NCBI GenBank assembly: GCA_030694265.1
Contig: JAUXYP010000001.1
Coordinates: 186,001-250,000 of the forward strand
From: Sulfuricurvum sp.
GTDB lineage: Bacteria > Campylobacterota > Campylobacteria > Campylobacterales > Sulfurimonadaceae
DNA length: 64,000 nt
Direction of reading: 5' to 3'
A program made the position numbers and the translations under genes. Below, one piece after another: positions 55,419 to 64,000 of the stretch. How positions within the stretch are numbered: position 1 is the stretch's first letter; the number at the start of each line of letters is the position of its first letter. The notes under the pieces were generated by a model, which was not told the origin of the DNA, searched no databases, and saw only the letters and a list, made by a program, of their open reading frames with translations.

Positions 55419-55879
55419 AAATTACCGTAAGCCACCAAGATGCGATGCGTTTTGTTGCCAAAACCGAAAAAAGCAGTTTTATCATTGACTGTCCTCAAAT
55501 CTCCCCGATTGAGTATTTTTTAAGCGGCATTATTGCATGCACTGCAACCGATATCGTTATGCTTCCAAAGCAGCAAGGGTATGAAGTTACGAACTTGCAA
55601 GTAGATGGGGAAGTGGTACGCAATGAAGAAGCTCCGAAAAAGTTTAATTCACTTCATTTGGAATACCGTTTTGATTCAAATGCGGATGATACCCTTGCCG
55701 CACGCTGGGTTATGGCAAGTCTAGAGACATACTGCTCGACCATTAATACTATTCGTGATACTACAGCCATTACCTATACAATCAAACATAATGGCAAAAC
55801 AATTCGTGAAAATGAGACAATGATCAGCGGCGGCGGTAGCGACGTTGATTTTGGATCGCTTCAAGGGTGTAACGCCTAA
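55415..55879 (+). CDS. OsmC/Ohr-family protein
   Basis: The 154-residue protein has the OsmC-fold pattern, with a cysteine in the central helix ([21 protein letters not shown]) and a second in [10 protein letters not shown]. Such pairs reduce organic hydroperoxides in Ohr and OsmC. The spacing fits the family but the N-terminus is short, closer to the YhfA subgroup. It overlaps argH by four bases. Activity is not assured. Confidence 0.82.
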   Translation: MKITVSHQDAMRFVAKTEKSSFIIDCPQISPIEYFLSGIIACTATDIVMLPKQQGYEVTNLQVDGEVVRNEEAPKKFNSLHLEYRFDSNADDTLAARWVMASLETYCSTINTIRDTTAITYTIKHNGKTIRENETMISGGGSDVDFGSLQGCNA

Positions 55880-55920
55880 AACTCTATCTTTTCATTTTGT
55901 TTTGCAGTAGATGTGTCACC

Positions 55921-55948
55921 TTGAAAATATCTTTGATTATGTTATAAT
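55921..55948 (+). promoter_or_regulatory. Promoter of the globin-coupled cyclase gene
   Basis: TTGAAA at 55921-55926 and a perfect TATAAT at 55943-55948 are 16 bases apart, the best match to a full two-box promoter in the window. An AAGG ribosome site follows before the ATG at 55987. Confidence 0.65.
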
Positions 55949-55986
55949 CTGCGGATATTCGTGATAGTTTAAACGTAAGGCAAACT

Positions 55987-57069
55987 ATGAAACAGACAGA
56001 TCAAACACTACTAGAACAGATGCGTATAAGCGAATTTGATATTTCCAATCGTAAAATGCTTCTTTCGTTAACACAAAAAGATTGTGAGCTATTAAAAGGG
56101 TGTAAAAATTCTATCGAGACAAAGATAGATACACTTGTAGAGGTATTTTATGAATTGCAGACCAGTATTCCTGAAATTGCACTTTTGATCGGCGACGCAG
56201 ATACATTGGCCCGTCTGCAGAGTGCTCAGCGCCATTATGTCCTTGATCTGTTTAGTGGATTGTATGATTTAGAATATGTGAACAACCGCCTACGAATCGG
56301 TCTGGTGCATAAGCGCATCGGAGTGGAGCCGAAACTCTATCTCTCTGCGATGAATACCCTTAAAGGATTGCTTGTAAATACTCTTAGAGAGTCGATAGCA
56401 GATATTACTACAGCTGCAGAGACGCTCGCGGCTCTTGATAAATTATTTTCATTCGATGTAACGCTGGTATTTGAAACCTATATCCGAAGCCTCGTATCTG
56501 AAATCGAATCGTCCAAAGAAAAATCAGAGCAGTACGCAAGTGCACTTGAAGAGAAGGTCAGAGAGCGAACGGCACAGCTAGAAGAACTCTCGCGAGTTGA
56601 CCAACTGACGGGATTACTAAACGTGCGAGGGTTAAATGAGACGCTGACACGGGTACTACGTGCGGCTCAGCGCCGTTCGGAACCTGTGTGTATAGTTTAC
56701 ATCGACATCAATGATTTTAAAATTGTTAATGACACGCATGGACATCAAACTGGTGACGAGATATTGCGGATTGTTGGTGCTTCTATTAAAAAAGTTTCGA
56801 GAGCAGAAGACAGCTGTTTTCGCTACGGCGGAGATGAATTTTGCTTGATCCTTCCTAATTGTACTGAAGTAGAGGCGAGAGAAATTTATACTAACCGGCT
56901 GAGGACTACGATTAACAAGCAGAATGAAAATGTTACTATTAGCGTAGGTGTTCTTCAGGCAGGACCTGATGAATATCCGGAGACTGAAACCTTTATCCAT
57001 CAAGCTGACCAAAATATGTATATAGACAAAAAGGTGCATAAAGCCAAAAAAAAGGCTAAGATACTATAA
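55987..57069 (+). CDS. Globin-coupled diguanylate cyclase (DosC-like oxygen or gas sensor)
   Basis: The 360-residue protein has an N-terminal protoglobin-type sensor (about 15-170) with the proximal histidine H108 in RIGLVHKRIGVEP and helix motifs of globin-coupled sensors (QRHYVLDLFSGLYD). A coiled linker (175-200) leads to a GGDEF domain with GGDEF at 281-285 and an RxxD inhibition site (RAED) at 272-275. It should bind haem and make c-di-GMP according to oxygen or another gas. The distal-pocket residue that would set the gas preference cannot be assigned by eye. Its last six bases overlap the convergent HIT gene. Confidence 0.9.
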   Translation: MKQTDQTLLEQMRISEFDISNRKMLLSLTQKDCELLKGCKNSIETKIDTLVEVFYELQTSIPEIALLIGDADTLARLQSAQRHYVLDLFSGLYDLEYVNNRLRIGLVHKRIGVEPKLYLSAMNTLKGLLVNTLRESIADITTAAETLAALDKLFSFDVTLVFETYIRSLVSEIESSKEKSEQYASALEEKVRERTAQLEELSRVDQLTGLLNVRGLNETLTRVLRAAQRRSEPVCIVYIDINDFKIVNDTHGHQTGDEILRIVGASIKKVSRAEDSCFRYGGDEFCLILPNCTEVEAREIYTNRLRTTINKQNENVTISVGVLQAGPDEYPETETFIHQADQNMYIDKKVHKAKKKAKIL

Positions 57070-57420
57070 AAAATCTTTCGGGTCAGAGTCAGAAAAATGG
57101 CCCCATTTCAGATGGGTTCCCCCCAAGAGATGAAAGTGCAGGTGTTTAACCTCTTGCGCGCCATCTTCCCCAATATTGCTGATGATACGGTACCCGCTTT
57201 CATCAATACCGACTTCTTTAGCCACCTCTTGCATAAAAGTAGACATTTTTCCCATCACTTCACCCGGAACATTATTGAAACTGTCATAATGGGCTTTTGG
57301 AATAATGAGAACATGAACGGGTGCTTTTGGATTGATATCGTGAAACGCATAAAAACCTTCATTTTCAGCAACCATGTTTGAAGGGATTTCTTTCGCTACG
57401 ATTTTACAAAAAATACACAT
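57064..57420 (-). CDS. HIT-family (HinT-like) nucleotide hydrolase
   Basis: The 118-residue protein starts CIFCKIVAKEIPS and has the histidine triad HLHFHLLGG near its C-terminus, typical of HinT, which hydrolyses AMP-linked substrates. A HIT gene next to pheS is also what I recall from Campylobacter. It converges with the cyclase gene (6-base overlap) and diverges from pheS. Confidence 0.94.
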   Translation of the reverse strand: MCIFCKIVAKEIPSNMVAENEGFYAFHDINPKAPVHVLIIPKAHYDSFNNVPGEVMGKMSTFMQEVAKEVGIDESGYRIISNIGEDGAQEVKHLHFHLLGGTHLKWGHFSDSDPKDFL

Positions 57421-57505
57421 ACTAAACCTTTTTTTATCCTCATTGTAGCATACAGATGAAGCCTTGAAGCTTATTGTAAAAGAGATTTGATTACAATTGC
57501 CTAAC

Positions 57506-57511
57506 TATAAT
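57506..57511 (+). promoter_or_regulatory. Perfect -10 (TATAAT) overlapping the upstream ATG of pheS
   Basis: TATAAT at 57506-57511 overlaps an in-frame ATG at 57510. Transcription from it would begin downstream of that ATG, so the real start must be later; the TTG at 57531 with GGAG at 57519-57522 fits. Confidence 0.6.
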
Positions 57512-57530
57512 GAATGATGGAGATTTAGCT

Positions 57531-58523
57531 TTGGAAGAGTGGTACAACGCTATAAAATCGGCCGATACAATTGATAAAATTGAAGAGATTCGTATTTCTG
57601 TCTTTGGCAAAAAAGGGATAATGAACACCGAGTTCGCCCGTATGAAAGATGTTCCCGATGCTGAAAAAGGGATGTTCGCAAAAGAACTCAATATCCATAA
57701 AGAGGGATTAAACGCGTTGCTTTTGGAGCGTAAGCTTGTTTTAGCTCTTGCGCATCTTGAGCAGACGATGAAAGCTGAAGCCATTGACGTAAGTCTTTAT
57801 TCTGCTTCCAGTGAGCGAGGAAGCTTGCATCCGGTCTTGGAAACTATGGACCGTATTGTTGAATATTTTACGGCAATGAATTTTTCAGTTCAAACAGGGC
57901 CTATGGTCGAAGATGATTTTCATAACTTCGAGGCCTTAAATCTTCCTAAATACCATCCGGCACGTGATATGCAAGATACTTTTTATTTCAAAGACGCGAT
58001 GCTGCTGCGTACGCATACGTCGCCCGTACAGATTCGTACGATGTTAAGCACCCAACCGCCGATTCGCATGATCGCACCGGGCGCTGTGTTCCGTCGTGAT
58101 TACGATTTGACACATACCCCTATGTTTCATCAAGTCGAGGGATTGGTAGTAGAAGAAGCGGATAAAGTCTCTTTCTCAAATCTGAAGTACATTCTTGAAG
58201 ATTTTTTGAAAACAATGTTCGGAGATATCGATGTTCGTTTTCGTCCGAGCTTTTTTCCTTTCACAGAGCCATCGGCTGAAGTGGATATTAGCTGTATTTT
58301 TTGTGCAGGTGAGGGATGCCGTGTCTGTTCGAAGACAGGTTGGTTAGAAGTTTTAGGATGCGGTATCGTCGATCCGAACGTCTTTAAAGCAGTGGGTTAT
58401 GAAAATGTCAGCGGTTATGCTTTCGGCCTTGGGGTTGAACGTTTTGCGATGCTGATACATCGTATTGGAGATTTGAGATCTCTATTTGAGGGTGATGTTA
58501 GATTATTGGAGCAGTTTAGATGA
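57531..58523 (+). CDS. pheS: Phenylalanyl-tRNA synthetase alpha subunit
   Basis: The class II synthetase subunit is 330 residues from the TTG at 57531 (GGAG eight bases upstream), against about 327 in E. coli; an in-frame ATG at 57510 would overlap a -10 box. Landmarks are [18 protein letters not shown] (N-terminal coiled coil), [14 protein letters not shown], motif 2 ([35 protein letters not shown]) and motif 3 ([14 protein letters not shown]). A CxxC-like pair in [12 protein letters not shown] may bind zinc. It overlaps pheT by four bases. Confidence 0.95.
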   Translation: MEEWYNAIKSADTIDKIEEIRISVFGKKGIMNTEFARMKDVPDAEKGMFAKELNIHKEGLNALLLERKLVLALAHLEQTMKAEAIDVSLYSASSERGSLHPVLETMDRIVEYFTAMNFSVQTGPMVEDDFHNFEALNLPKYHPARDMQDTFYFKDAMLLRTHTSPVQIRTMLSTQPPIRMIAPGAVFRRDYDLTHTPMFHQVEGLVVEEADKVSFSNLKYILEDFLKTMFGDIDVRFRPSFFPFTEPSAEVDISCIFCAGEGCRVCSKTGWLEVLGCGIVDPNVFKAVGYENVSGYAFGLGVERFAMLIHRIGDLRSLFEGDVRLLEQFR

Positions 58524-60853
58524 TCGTTACTAAAAATTGGCTAGATGAGTGGATTGATCTAAGCGGGGTTGAAACTCAACTGCTTCTTAAAACATTAAAT
58601 TCAATTGGATTGGAAGTTGATCGTCACGACACTGTCTGTGTACCGGATAAAATTGTAATTGGTTTTGTTGAGAGTTGTGAGCGTCATCCTGATGCAGACA
58701 AACTCAATGTATGTCAAGTAAACACGGGCAATGATGTACGTCAAATCGTTTGCGGCGCATCCAATGTACGTGCCGGTATTCATGTTGCAGTGGCAATGGT
58801 AGATGCTGTTCTCCCGGATGGATTAAAAATCAAAGCAGCAAAATTGCGCGGTGTAGAATCACTGGGTATGATTTGTTCGGCAAAAGAGATCGGGCTGCCT
58901 CCTATGGGCGAGGGGATTATGATACTCGATGAGAGTATCGGAAAGCTTGTTATTGGACAAGAGCTTAATACGTATCCGTCATTTTGTGATGATATTATCG
59001 AGATTGAATTGACTGCTAACCGTGGAGACTGTCTAAGCATTCACGGTATTGCGCGTGACTTGAGTGCTGCTTTTAATAAAGATCTCAAAGAAGTGCGTAA
59101 AAAAGAGGAGCAAGAAGGGCGATTAGGTATCGGGCGTATTCTACAGCTTCAACATACAGAGACATTTGATACGGAACTTCTTTTTGGGGCTGTGGATATC
59201 AAAGAGTTGAGCGTTCCGTTTTTAATAGCACTGCGTATGGCGATTATTGAAGAGAGCTACGAGACAGTCCTTGACGCATTTTTGCAATACACTACCCATA
59301 ATACAGGTGTTATCTTACGAGCTTACCCATTTGCAATGTTAGAAGAGACTCCTAATGCTAAGTCTATTATATCTCTTGCAAAAGATGAGAATGGTTATGC
59401 CTCACTGTATGGCAAAGAAAAACTCTCAGTAATTGGGGTTTCGCAGCAAAAAGAAGCACGTTTTAGTGCAAATGAAGGGCTTGCAATCATCGAGGCCAGC
59501 TACATCCCACCTGAAATTATTTCACAAATGATGGGTGAAACGAAAATTGAGAGCTGTCCTCATTATTATCGTACGTCCAGAGGCAGTGAGCCAAAACTCG
59601 ATGCGGGTATGCGTTTTGCGATGAATTTGTTTGAACAATATTCACAATCCACCATTTATGCCGGTCACTTAGAACTTCAAACCCCTAAAGAAGCACGCGT
59701 CATCACGATGTGTGAAAGCGAATTTGAATCCTTTATCGGGATGAAAGTTGATAAAACAACGTTAACCCATATTCTGAAAAACTTGGGGATGCTTATCAGC
59801 AAGCCTAAGACATCGATTTTTGCGATAACGATACCTCATTTTCGACATGATATTATCAATCGTCAAGACATTATCGAAGAAATAGTGCGTATTGTCGGTA
59901 TTGATAATATCCCTTCAAAGCCTCTTGTTTTTGCAGAGAAGAACCAAAATACAGCAGATTTCGAGGAATATCGTAAAACGCGAATGTACCGACAGCGTGC
60001 AGCACAAAGCGGTTTTTTTGAGAGTGTTCATTTCGTTTTCAATGAGCGTGCTACGTTAGAACGTTTTGGATTTACATGTACCGATGAGAGTAAAGAACTG
60101 CTTAACCCGATCACGGCAACGATGGATACCCTTCGTCCAACATTACTGATGGGATTGTTACTTTCAGCAAGTGCGAATGTCAAAGTAAATCAGAAGAAAA
60201 TTGCCTTATTTGAATGCGGAATGGTTTTTGATACCAATCGTAATGAGAGTAAACGCATTGCTTTTATCATCAGCGGCGCATCTGAGATGGATAAGCTTTC
60301 CAATGCAGGAAAAGCACCAGGTATCGATTTTACGACTTTCACTCAGCGTATTAGTGATATTGCAGGGAGCTTGGAGTTGACCACTCACGCAACTACGCAT
60401 ACCTTGGCTCATCCGTATATGTGTGCCAAAGTAATGATAGCCGGTCGTGAAGTAGGAGAGCTGTTTAGAGTTCATCCTCATGTAGAAGAGGAGCTTGATC
60501 TTGGACATACGTATGTATGTGAACTTGATATGGACTCTCTTCCCTATGGATTGGTTCAAGCTAAACCGTTTTCAAAATACCAGGCATCTTTTAGAGATTT
60601 AAGTATCTTGATTCCAAAATCATTGACGTATGAAGCGATCAAAGAGGTTATAGTCAAGCATGCAAGTCCTGATGTGAAGCGTTTTTATCCGGTAGACCGC
60701 TATGCATCCGAAAGTTTGGGAGATCAAGTGAGTCTAAGTTTGCGTTTTGTATTGCAATCCGAAGATAAGACGCTTGAAGAAGAAGAGATTACAGCGGCAA
60801 TTGAGTGGATATTGACAGGTTTGAAAGAAGAGTTGGGAGTGAGTTTGCGATGA
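58520..60853 (+). CDS. pheT: Phenylalanyl-tRNA synthetase beta subunit
   Basis: The 777-residue subunit has an N-terminal tRNA-binding (EMAP-like) domain (about 38-150, with [12 protein letters not shown] and [11 protein letters not shown]), B3/B4 editing domains in the middle, B5 near 400-470 and a C-terminal ferredoxin-like anticodon domain ([16 protein letters not shown]). It overlaps pheS and aroA by four bases each. Confidence 0.97.
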   Translation: MIVTKNWLDEWIDLSGVETQLLLKTLNSIGLEVDRHDTVCVPDKIVIGFVESCERHPDADKLNVCQVNTGNDVRQIVCGASNVRAGIHVAVAMVDAVLPDGLKIKAAKLRGVESLGMICSAKEIGLPPMGEGIMILDESIGKLVIGQELNTYPSFCDDIIEIELTANRGDCLSIHGIARDLSAAFNKDLKEVRKKEEQEGRLGIGRILQLQHTETFDTELLFGAVDIKELSVPFLIALRMAIIEESYETVLDAFLQYTTHNTGVILRAYPFAMLEETPNAKSIISLAKDENGYASLYGKEKLSVIGVSQQKEARFSANEGLAIIEASYIPPEIISQMMGETKIESCPHYYRTSRGSEPKLDAGMRFAMNLFEQYSQSTIYAGHLELQTPKEARVITMCESEFESFIGMKVDKTTLTHILKNLGMLISKPKTSIFAITIPHFRHDIINRQDIIEEIVRIVGIDNIPSKPLVFAEKNQNTADFEEYRKTRMYRQRAAQSGFFESVHFVFNERATLERFGFTCTDESKELLNPITATMDTLRPTLLMGLLLSASANVKVNQKKIALFECGMVFDTNRNESKRIAFIISGASEMDKLSNAGKAPGIDFTTFTQRISDIAGSLELTTHATTHTLAHPYMCAKVMIAGREVGELFRVHPHVEEELDLGHTYVCELDMDSLPYGLVQAKPFSKYQASFRDLSILIPKSLTYEAIKEVIVKHASPDVKRFYPVDRYASESLGDQVSLSLRFVLQSEDKTLEEEEITAAIEWILTGLKEELGVSLR

Positions 60854-62127
60854 TACGTGCACGTGTTGATGCCGCAGAGTCATTTCGTTTTAAGAGCGAT
60901 GCAATAGCTCCCGATAAATCGATTTCTCACCGGGCAGCCATGTTTGCCATACTAGCAGAAGGCGAAAGCCGAATTGAGAATTTTTTACGGGCAGAAGACA
61001 CCCTCAACACGCTTAAAATTGTAGGACACTTGGGAGCAGATATTCACGATGACGGATTGGTGATTACCATTAAATCTAATGGAATCCAAGAGAGTGCTGA
61101 GATTTTAGACTGCGGTAACTCGGGGACAGGAATGCGTCTTTTTTGTGGGCTTCTCTCCTCAGCACAAGGGCATTTTATCCTTACTGGAGACGAATACCTA
61201 AAACGTCGTCCGATGAAACGGGTCACTCAACCGCTTCGTAATATAGGTGCGAAACTTGATGGACGTCACAATGGTGATCTTGCCCCTCTTTCAATACGCG
61301 GTTCATCCCTTCAAGCATTTAGTTATGAGTCTAACATTGCTTCAGCACAAGTGAAAAGTGCCATGATTTTGGCCGCATTGCGCTCTGATGGAGTATGTAC
61401 TTATTATGAGCCTGAACTTAGCCGTGACCATACGGAACGGATGTTAAAGGGGATGGGTGCCCATATTGAAGTGGATGGTTTAATCACGAAAATTTGGCCG
61501 CTGCAAGCTGCCTTGTCTCCTTTGAACATACGTGTTCCTGCCGATCCTTCCAGTGCCTTTTTCTTTGCTGTTGCTGCAGCCATTACCCCAAATGCAAGTG
61601 CAGTTTTGGAGGGGGTAACTCTTAATCCTACGCGCATAGAGGCGTTTAAAGTACTTGAAAAAATGGGTGCAGATATCACTTATGATATCACGGACGAACG
61701 GTATGAACCTATCGGTACGATTACGGTTAAGTATGCTCCACTCAAAGCGGTCGTTGTAGAGAAAAATATTTCATGGCTTATTGATGAACTACCGGCACTG
61801 TCCATTGCTATGGCGTGTGCGCAGGGTCAGAGTGTTATTAAAAATGCAGAAGAGTTACGGGTTAAAGAGTCTGATCGTATTAAAACCGTTGTGGACAATC
61901 TCAATCTTTGCGGGATTACTACCGAAGAATACCCTGATGGATATGCCGTGAATGGTGGAATTTTACGTCAAGCATGTGTTAACAGCTATGGAGATCATCG
62001 TATTGCTATGAGCTTTTTAGTGGCGGGTTTACGATGCGGGATGGAGGTTGAAGATATTGAATGTATCAATACTTCATTTCCTAACTTTTTTGATCTATTA
62101 GGACAATGCACCAAGGTAACACGATGA
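60850..62127 (+). CDS. aroA: 5-enolpyruvylshikimate-3-phosphate synthase
   Basis: I start at the ATG at 60850, which overlaps the pheT stop (ATGA); a GTG 45 bases earlier is in frame but unlikely. The 425-residue enzyme has [45 protein letters not shown] and VKESDRI. It makes EPSP in the shikimate pathway. It overlaps ispH by four bases. Confidence 0.96.
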   Translation: MIRARVDAAESFRFKSDAIAPDKSISHRAAMFAILAEGESRIENFLRAEDTLNTLKIVGHLGADIHDDGLVITIKSNGIQESAEILDCGNSGTGMRLFCGLLSSAQGHFILTGDEYLKRRPMKRVTQPLRNIGAKLDGRHNGDLAPLSIRGSSLQAFSYESNIASAQVKSAMILAALRSDGVCTYYEPELSRDHTERMLKGMGAHIEVDGLITKIWPLQAALSPLNIRVPADPSSAFFFAVAAAITPNASAVLEGVTLNPTRIEAFKVLEKMGADITYDITDERYEPIGTITVKYAPLKAVVVEKNISWLIDELPALSIAMACAQGQSVIKNAEELRVKESDRIKTVVDNLNLCGITTEEYPDGYAVNGGILRQACVNSYGDHRIAMSFLVAGLRCGMEVEDIECINTSFPNFFDLLGQCTKVTR

Positions 62128-62957
62128 AAATACAATTAGCAGAGAATTACGGATTTTGTTTTGGCGTTAAACGCGCCATTAAAATTGCGGAAGAAAATCG
62201 TAACTCTGCAACCTACGGACCGCTTATTCATAATGCCAATGAAATAGATCGTCTTAAGCGTGATTTTAATGTAGCATTGAGTGAGAATTTGGAAAGTTTT
62301 CATGCCGGCGATACGGCAGTTATTCGTACTCATGGTATTCCAAAAGAGGAACTTTCTCTCTTGCATGAGCGTCAAGTAAATGTGATTGATGCAACCTGCC
62401 CGTATGTTACGAAGCCTCAGCAAATTTGCGAAGAGATGAGTGAACAAGGATACGATATCCTCATTTTCGGAGATGAATCGCATCCTGAAATCAAAGGGGT
62501 AAAAAGCTACGCAACCGGAAAAGCGTATGTGGTCAATTCGGTGGAAGAGGTTGATGCACTTCATTTACGTGAAAAAGTGGCCGTTGTTGCTCAAACGACG
62601 CGAAAAATAGAAGAGTATCAGCAAATCGTTGGCAAATTGATGACAACACACAAAGAGGTGAGAGTTTTTAATACAATCTGCAACGCTACATTAGAAAATC
62701 AAGATGCTATCTATAAACTAGCACGTGAAGCGGATGTGATGATTGTGATTGGGGGGAAGAATTCTTCCAATACCAAACAACTTCATTCCATCGCGTTGAG
62801 CGAATGTGCCGACAGCTACTATATCGAAAGCGATGTTGATTTACAAGCACAATGGTTTACGAATAAGACTCTTTGCGGTATCAGTGCGGGCGCTTCTACT
62901 CCCGATTGGATTATTCAAGGGGTAATTGAAAAAATTCAAGCCTTGACGCAGCCTTAA
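62124..62957 (+). CDS. ispH: 4-hydroxy-3-methylbut-2-enyl diphosphate reductase
   Basis: I start at the ATG at 62124 (ATGA overlap with the aroA stop), giving 277 residues; an ATG at 62106 is in frame but less likely. Three cluster cysteines are in GFCFGVKRA (C12), DATCPYV and [11 protein letters not shown], and [11 protein letters not shown] is also conserved. It makes IPP and DMAPP at the last step of the non-mevalonate route. It is followed by rpsA after 73 bases. Confidence 0.96.
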   Translation: MKIQLAENYGFCFGVKRAIKIAEENRNSATYGPLIHNANEIDRLKRDFNVALSENLESFHAGDTAVIRTHGIPKEELSLLHERQVNVIDATCPYVTKPQQICEEMSEQGYDILIFGDESHPEIKGVKSYATGKAYVVNSVEEVDALHLREKVAVVAQTTRKIEEYQQIVGKLMTTHKEVRVFNTICNATLENQDAIYKLAREADVMIVIGGKNSSNTKQLHSIALSECADSYYIESDVDLQAQWFTNKTLCGISAGASTPDWIIQGVIEKIQALTQP

Positions 62958-62995
62958 TTTCCTCTTTTCTAATCAAAAAAAAAGCATTTTTACGC

Positions 62996-63001
62996 TATAA
63001 T
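62996..63001 (+). promoter_or_regulatory. Perfect -10 (TATAAT) before rpsA
   Basis: TATAAT within GCTATAAT lies 29 bases before the rpsA ATG at 63031; AAGGGA at 63019-63024 is the ribosome site. No good -35 is seen, only A/T runs. S1 messages are usually autoregulated, but no structure was identified here. Confidence 0.6.
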
Positions 63002-63030
63002 CAGCCAATTTTAGTTACAAGGGAATAGGC

Positions 63031-64000
63031 ATGGCTTTCGATAACGAAGCATTTGAAGAAGAAAATTTTGCTGAAATGCTGGAGGCATCGTTCAAAGAGC
63101 AAGAATCCACACGCATTACAGAAGGTGAAGTAGTAGAGATCCAAGAGAGTGATAACCGCGCATTGGTAGGCGTTGGTGAAAAACTTGAGGGTATCCTTTC
63201 ATTGGATGAAATTCGTGATGCAGCAGGCAATCTTCTTTTTAACGTTGGCGATAAAATTACCGTTATGGTAATTGGACATTACAATGAGCGTCCAAAAATT
63301 TCGTACAAAAAAGTACTTGAGCAAGAAAAAACATTGGCATTTATTAATGCTCATAAAGAAGACTTTGAATCGGTTGTAATCGAAGCATTGGTTACTAAGA
63401 AGAACAAAGGCGGCTATCTTCTTGAAGCGGATGATGTTCATTTCTTCCTTCCTCGTTCACTCGCAGCGTTCAAAGACACAGACCAAGTTGTCGGTAAGAC
63501 AATTAAGGCACAAGTGGTCAAAGTTGACCCAGCAGAGGCATCAATCGTTGTTTCTCGTCGTAAACTTTTCAATGATGAACGTAAGCGTAAAAAAGAGGTG
63601 ATCGACGCATTGATGGAAGAGGGTAAAGTTATCCAAGGTACCATCAAAAAGATCACTAGTTACGGTATGTTTGTGGATGCTGGCGGGATTGACGGTTTGG
63701 TTCATTACAATGAAATCAGCTACAAAGGTCCTGTTAACCCGTCTAAGCTTTATAAAGAAGGCGACATCGTTAACGTAAAAGCAATCGCATACGATAAAGA
63801 AAAGCGTCACCTTTCTCTCTCAATCAAAGCGGTTCAATCTGATCCATGGAAAGAAGTGGAAGAAGCATTGGATGAAGGTGATACCATCACTGTTACCGTC
63901 AGCAACATCGAGCCATATGGTGTTTTTGTTGATTTGGGTAATGATATCGAAGGCTTTTTGCACATCTCTGAAATCACATGGGATAAAAACATCAAGCATC
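63031..64000 (+). CDS. rpsA: 30S ribosomal protein S1 (partial, 3' end outside window)
   Basis: The reading frame runs from the ATG at 63031 to the window edge, 323 codons with no stop. The protein begins MAFDNEAFEEENFAEMLEAS and contains successive S1 repeats: EGEVVEIQESDNRALVGVGE, then VIQGTIKKITSYGMFVDAGG and VTVSNIEPYGVFVDLGND. This is ribosomal protein S1, which helps mRNA bind the small subunit. The ispH-rpsA order is as I recall from Campylobacter. Confidence 0.95.
   Translation, partial: MAFDNEAFEEENFAEMLEASFKEQESTRITEGEVVEIQESDNRALVGVGEKLEGILSLDEIRDAAGNLLFNVGDKITVMVIGHYNERPKISYKKVLEQEKTLAFINAHKEDFESVVIEALVTKKNKGGYLLEADDVHFFLPRSLAAFKDTDQVVGKTIKAQVVKVDPAEASIVVSRRKLFNDERKRKKEVIDALMEEGKVIQGTIKKITSYGMFVDAGGIDGLVHYNEISYKGPVNPSKLYKEGDIVNVKAIAYDKEKRHLSLSIKAVQSDPWKEVEEALDEGDTITVTVSNIEPYGVFVDLGNDIEGFLHISEITWDKNIKH

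Noticed and set aside
1-64000. Search for CRISPR arrays, tRNA or rRNA genes, insertion sequences and prophage
   Set aside because: No regularly spaced repeats, cloverleaf sequences in gaps, transposases, integrases or terminal repeats were seen by reading; all gaps are under about 155 bases.

Overview
The window reads as chromosomal core sequence of a Campylobacterota (Epsilonproteobacteria) organism, most likely a free-living sulfur or nitrate bacterium of the Sulfuricurvum/Sulfurimonas type. The case rests on gene content and order. The runs (polyprenyl synthase)-hemA-proS-fxsA-hemC-ubiD and hit / pheS-pheT-aroA-ispH-rpsA match, as far as I recall, the order in Campylobacter and relatives. 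ppiD/surA-like-ftsA-ftsZ lies next to rsmH. Nitrate assimilation and many c-di-GMP proteins point to an environmental rather than a host-bound lineage. The genus is inference. Coding is very dense: no gene-free stretch exceeds about 155 bases, and I saw no tRNA, rRNA, CRISPR array, insertion sequence or phage gene.

Layout. 1-4848 (minus): a three-gene signalling operon with a multi-receiver hybrid histidine kinase, an HD-GYP response regulator and a lone receiver cut by the window edge. 4898-11439 (minus): nitrate assimilation, with a uroporphyrinogen-III methyltransferase (siroheme), siroheme nitrite reductase, a fused DmsB-DmsC-like iron-sulfur/membrane subunit and a molybdenum nitrate reductase; the second siroheme gene is divergent at 11553. 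12100-14440: a Tat-exported superoxide dismutase homologue and a PAS-GGDEF-EAL protein. 14573-20065 (plus): a P-type cation ATPase, a NYN-like protein and Tex. 20072-22990 (minus): a NarK-type nitrate transporter immediately followed by a PP2C phosphatase/Ser-Thr kinase fusion. 23144-28339: a glycine-zipper protein, three diguanylate cyclases, a DTW protein and a YfiR-like periplasmic protein, with a TonB-dependent receptor divergent at 28441. 30576-34943 (minus): a TolC-MacA-split-MacB export operon. 34988-38274 (plus): M48 protease, PrmC, a DUF4149-like membrane protein and an MlaF-like ATPase. 38278-42482 (minus): J-domain protein, FtsZ, FtsA and a SurA/PpiD-like foldase. 42623-53493 (plus): BioA, RsmH, an FtsL-like protein, a small secreted protein, then isoprenoid, haem and menaquinone genes with ProS. 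53608-57420: monohaem cytochrome c, ArgH, OsmC-like, a globin-coupled diguanylate cyclase and a HIT protein. 57531-64000 (plus): PheS, PheT, AroA, IspH and the start of ribosomal protein S1.

Two themes stand out. First, nitrogen: import (NarK), a possible phospho-switch on import (PP2C-kinase fusion), reduction to ammonium, and siroheme supply are all here, with electrons apparently taken from the quinone pool. Second, cyclic di-GMP: six proteins with GGDEF, EAL or HD-GYP domains sit in 64 kb, with inputs that appear to include phosphorelay, periplasmic YfiR-like control and a haem-globin gas sensor. No wholly unknown multi-gene system was found; the PP2C-kinase/NarK pair, the quinol-linked cytoplasmic nitrate reductase and the YfiR/cyclase/TonB-receptor locus are the best candidates for new biology.
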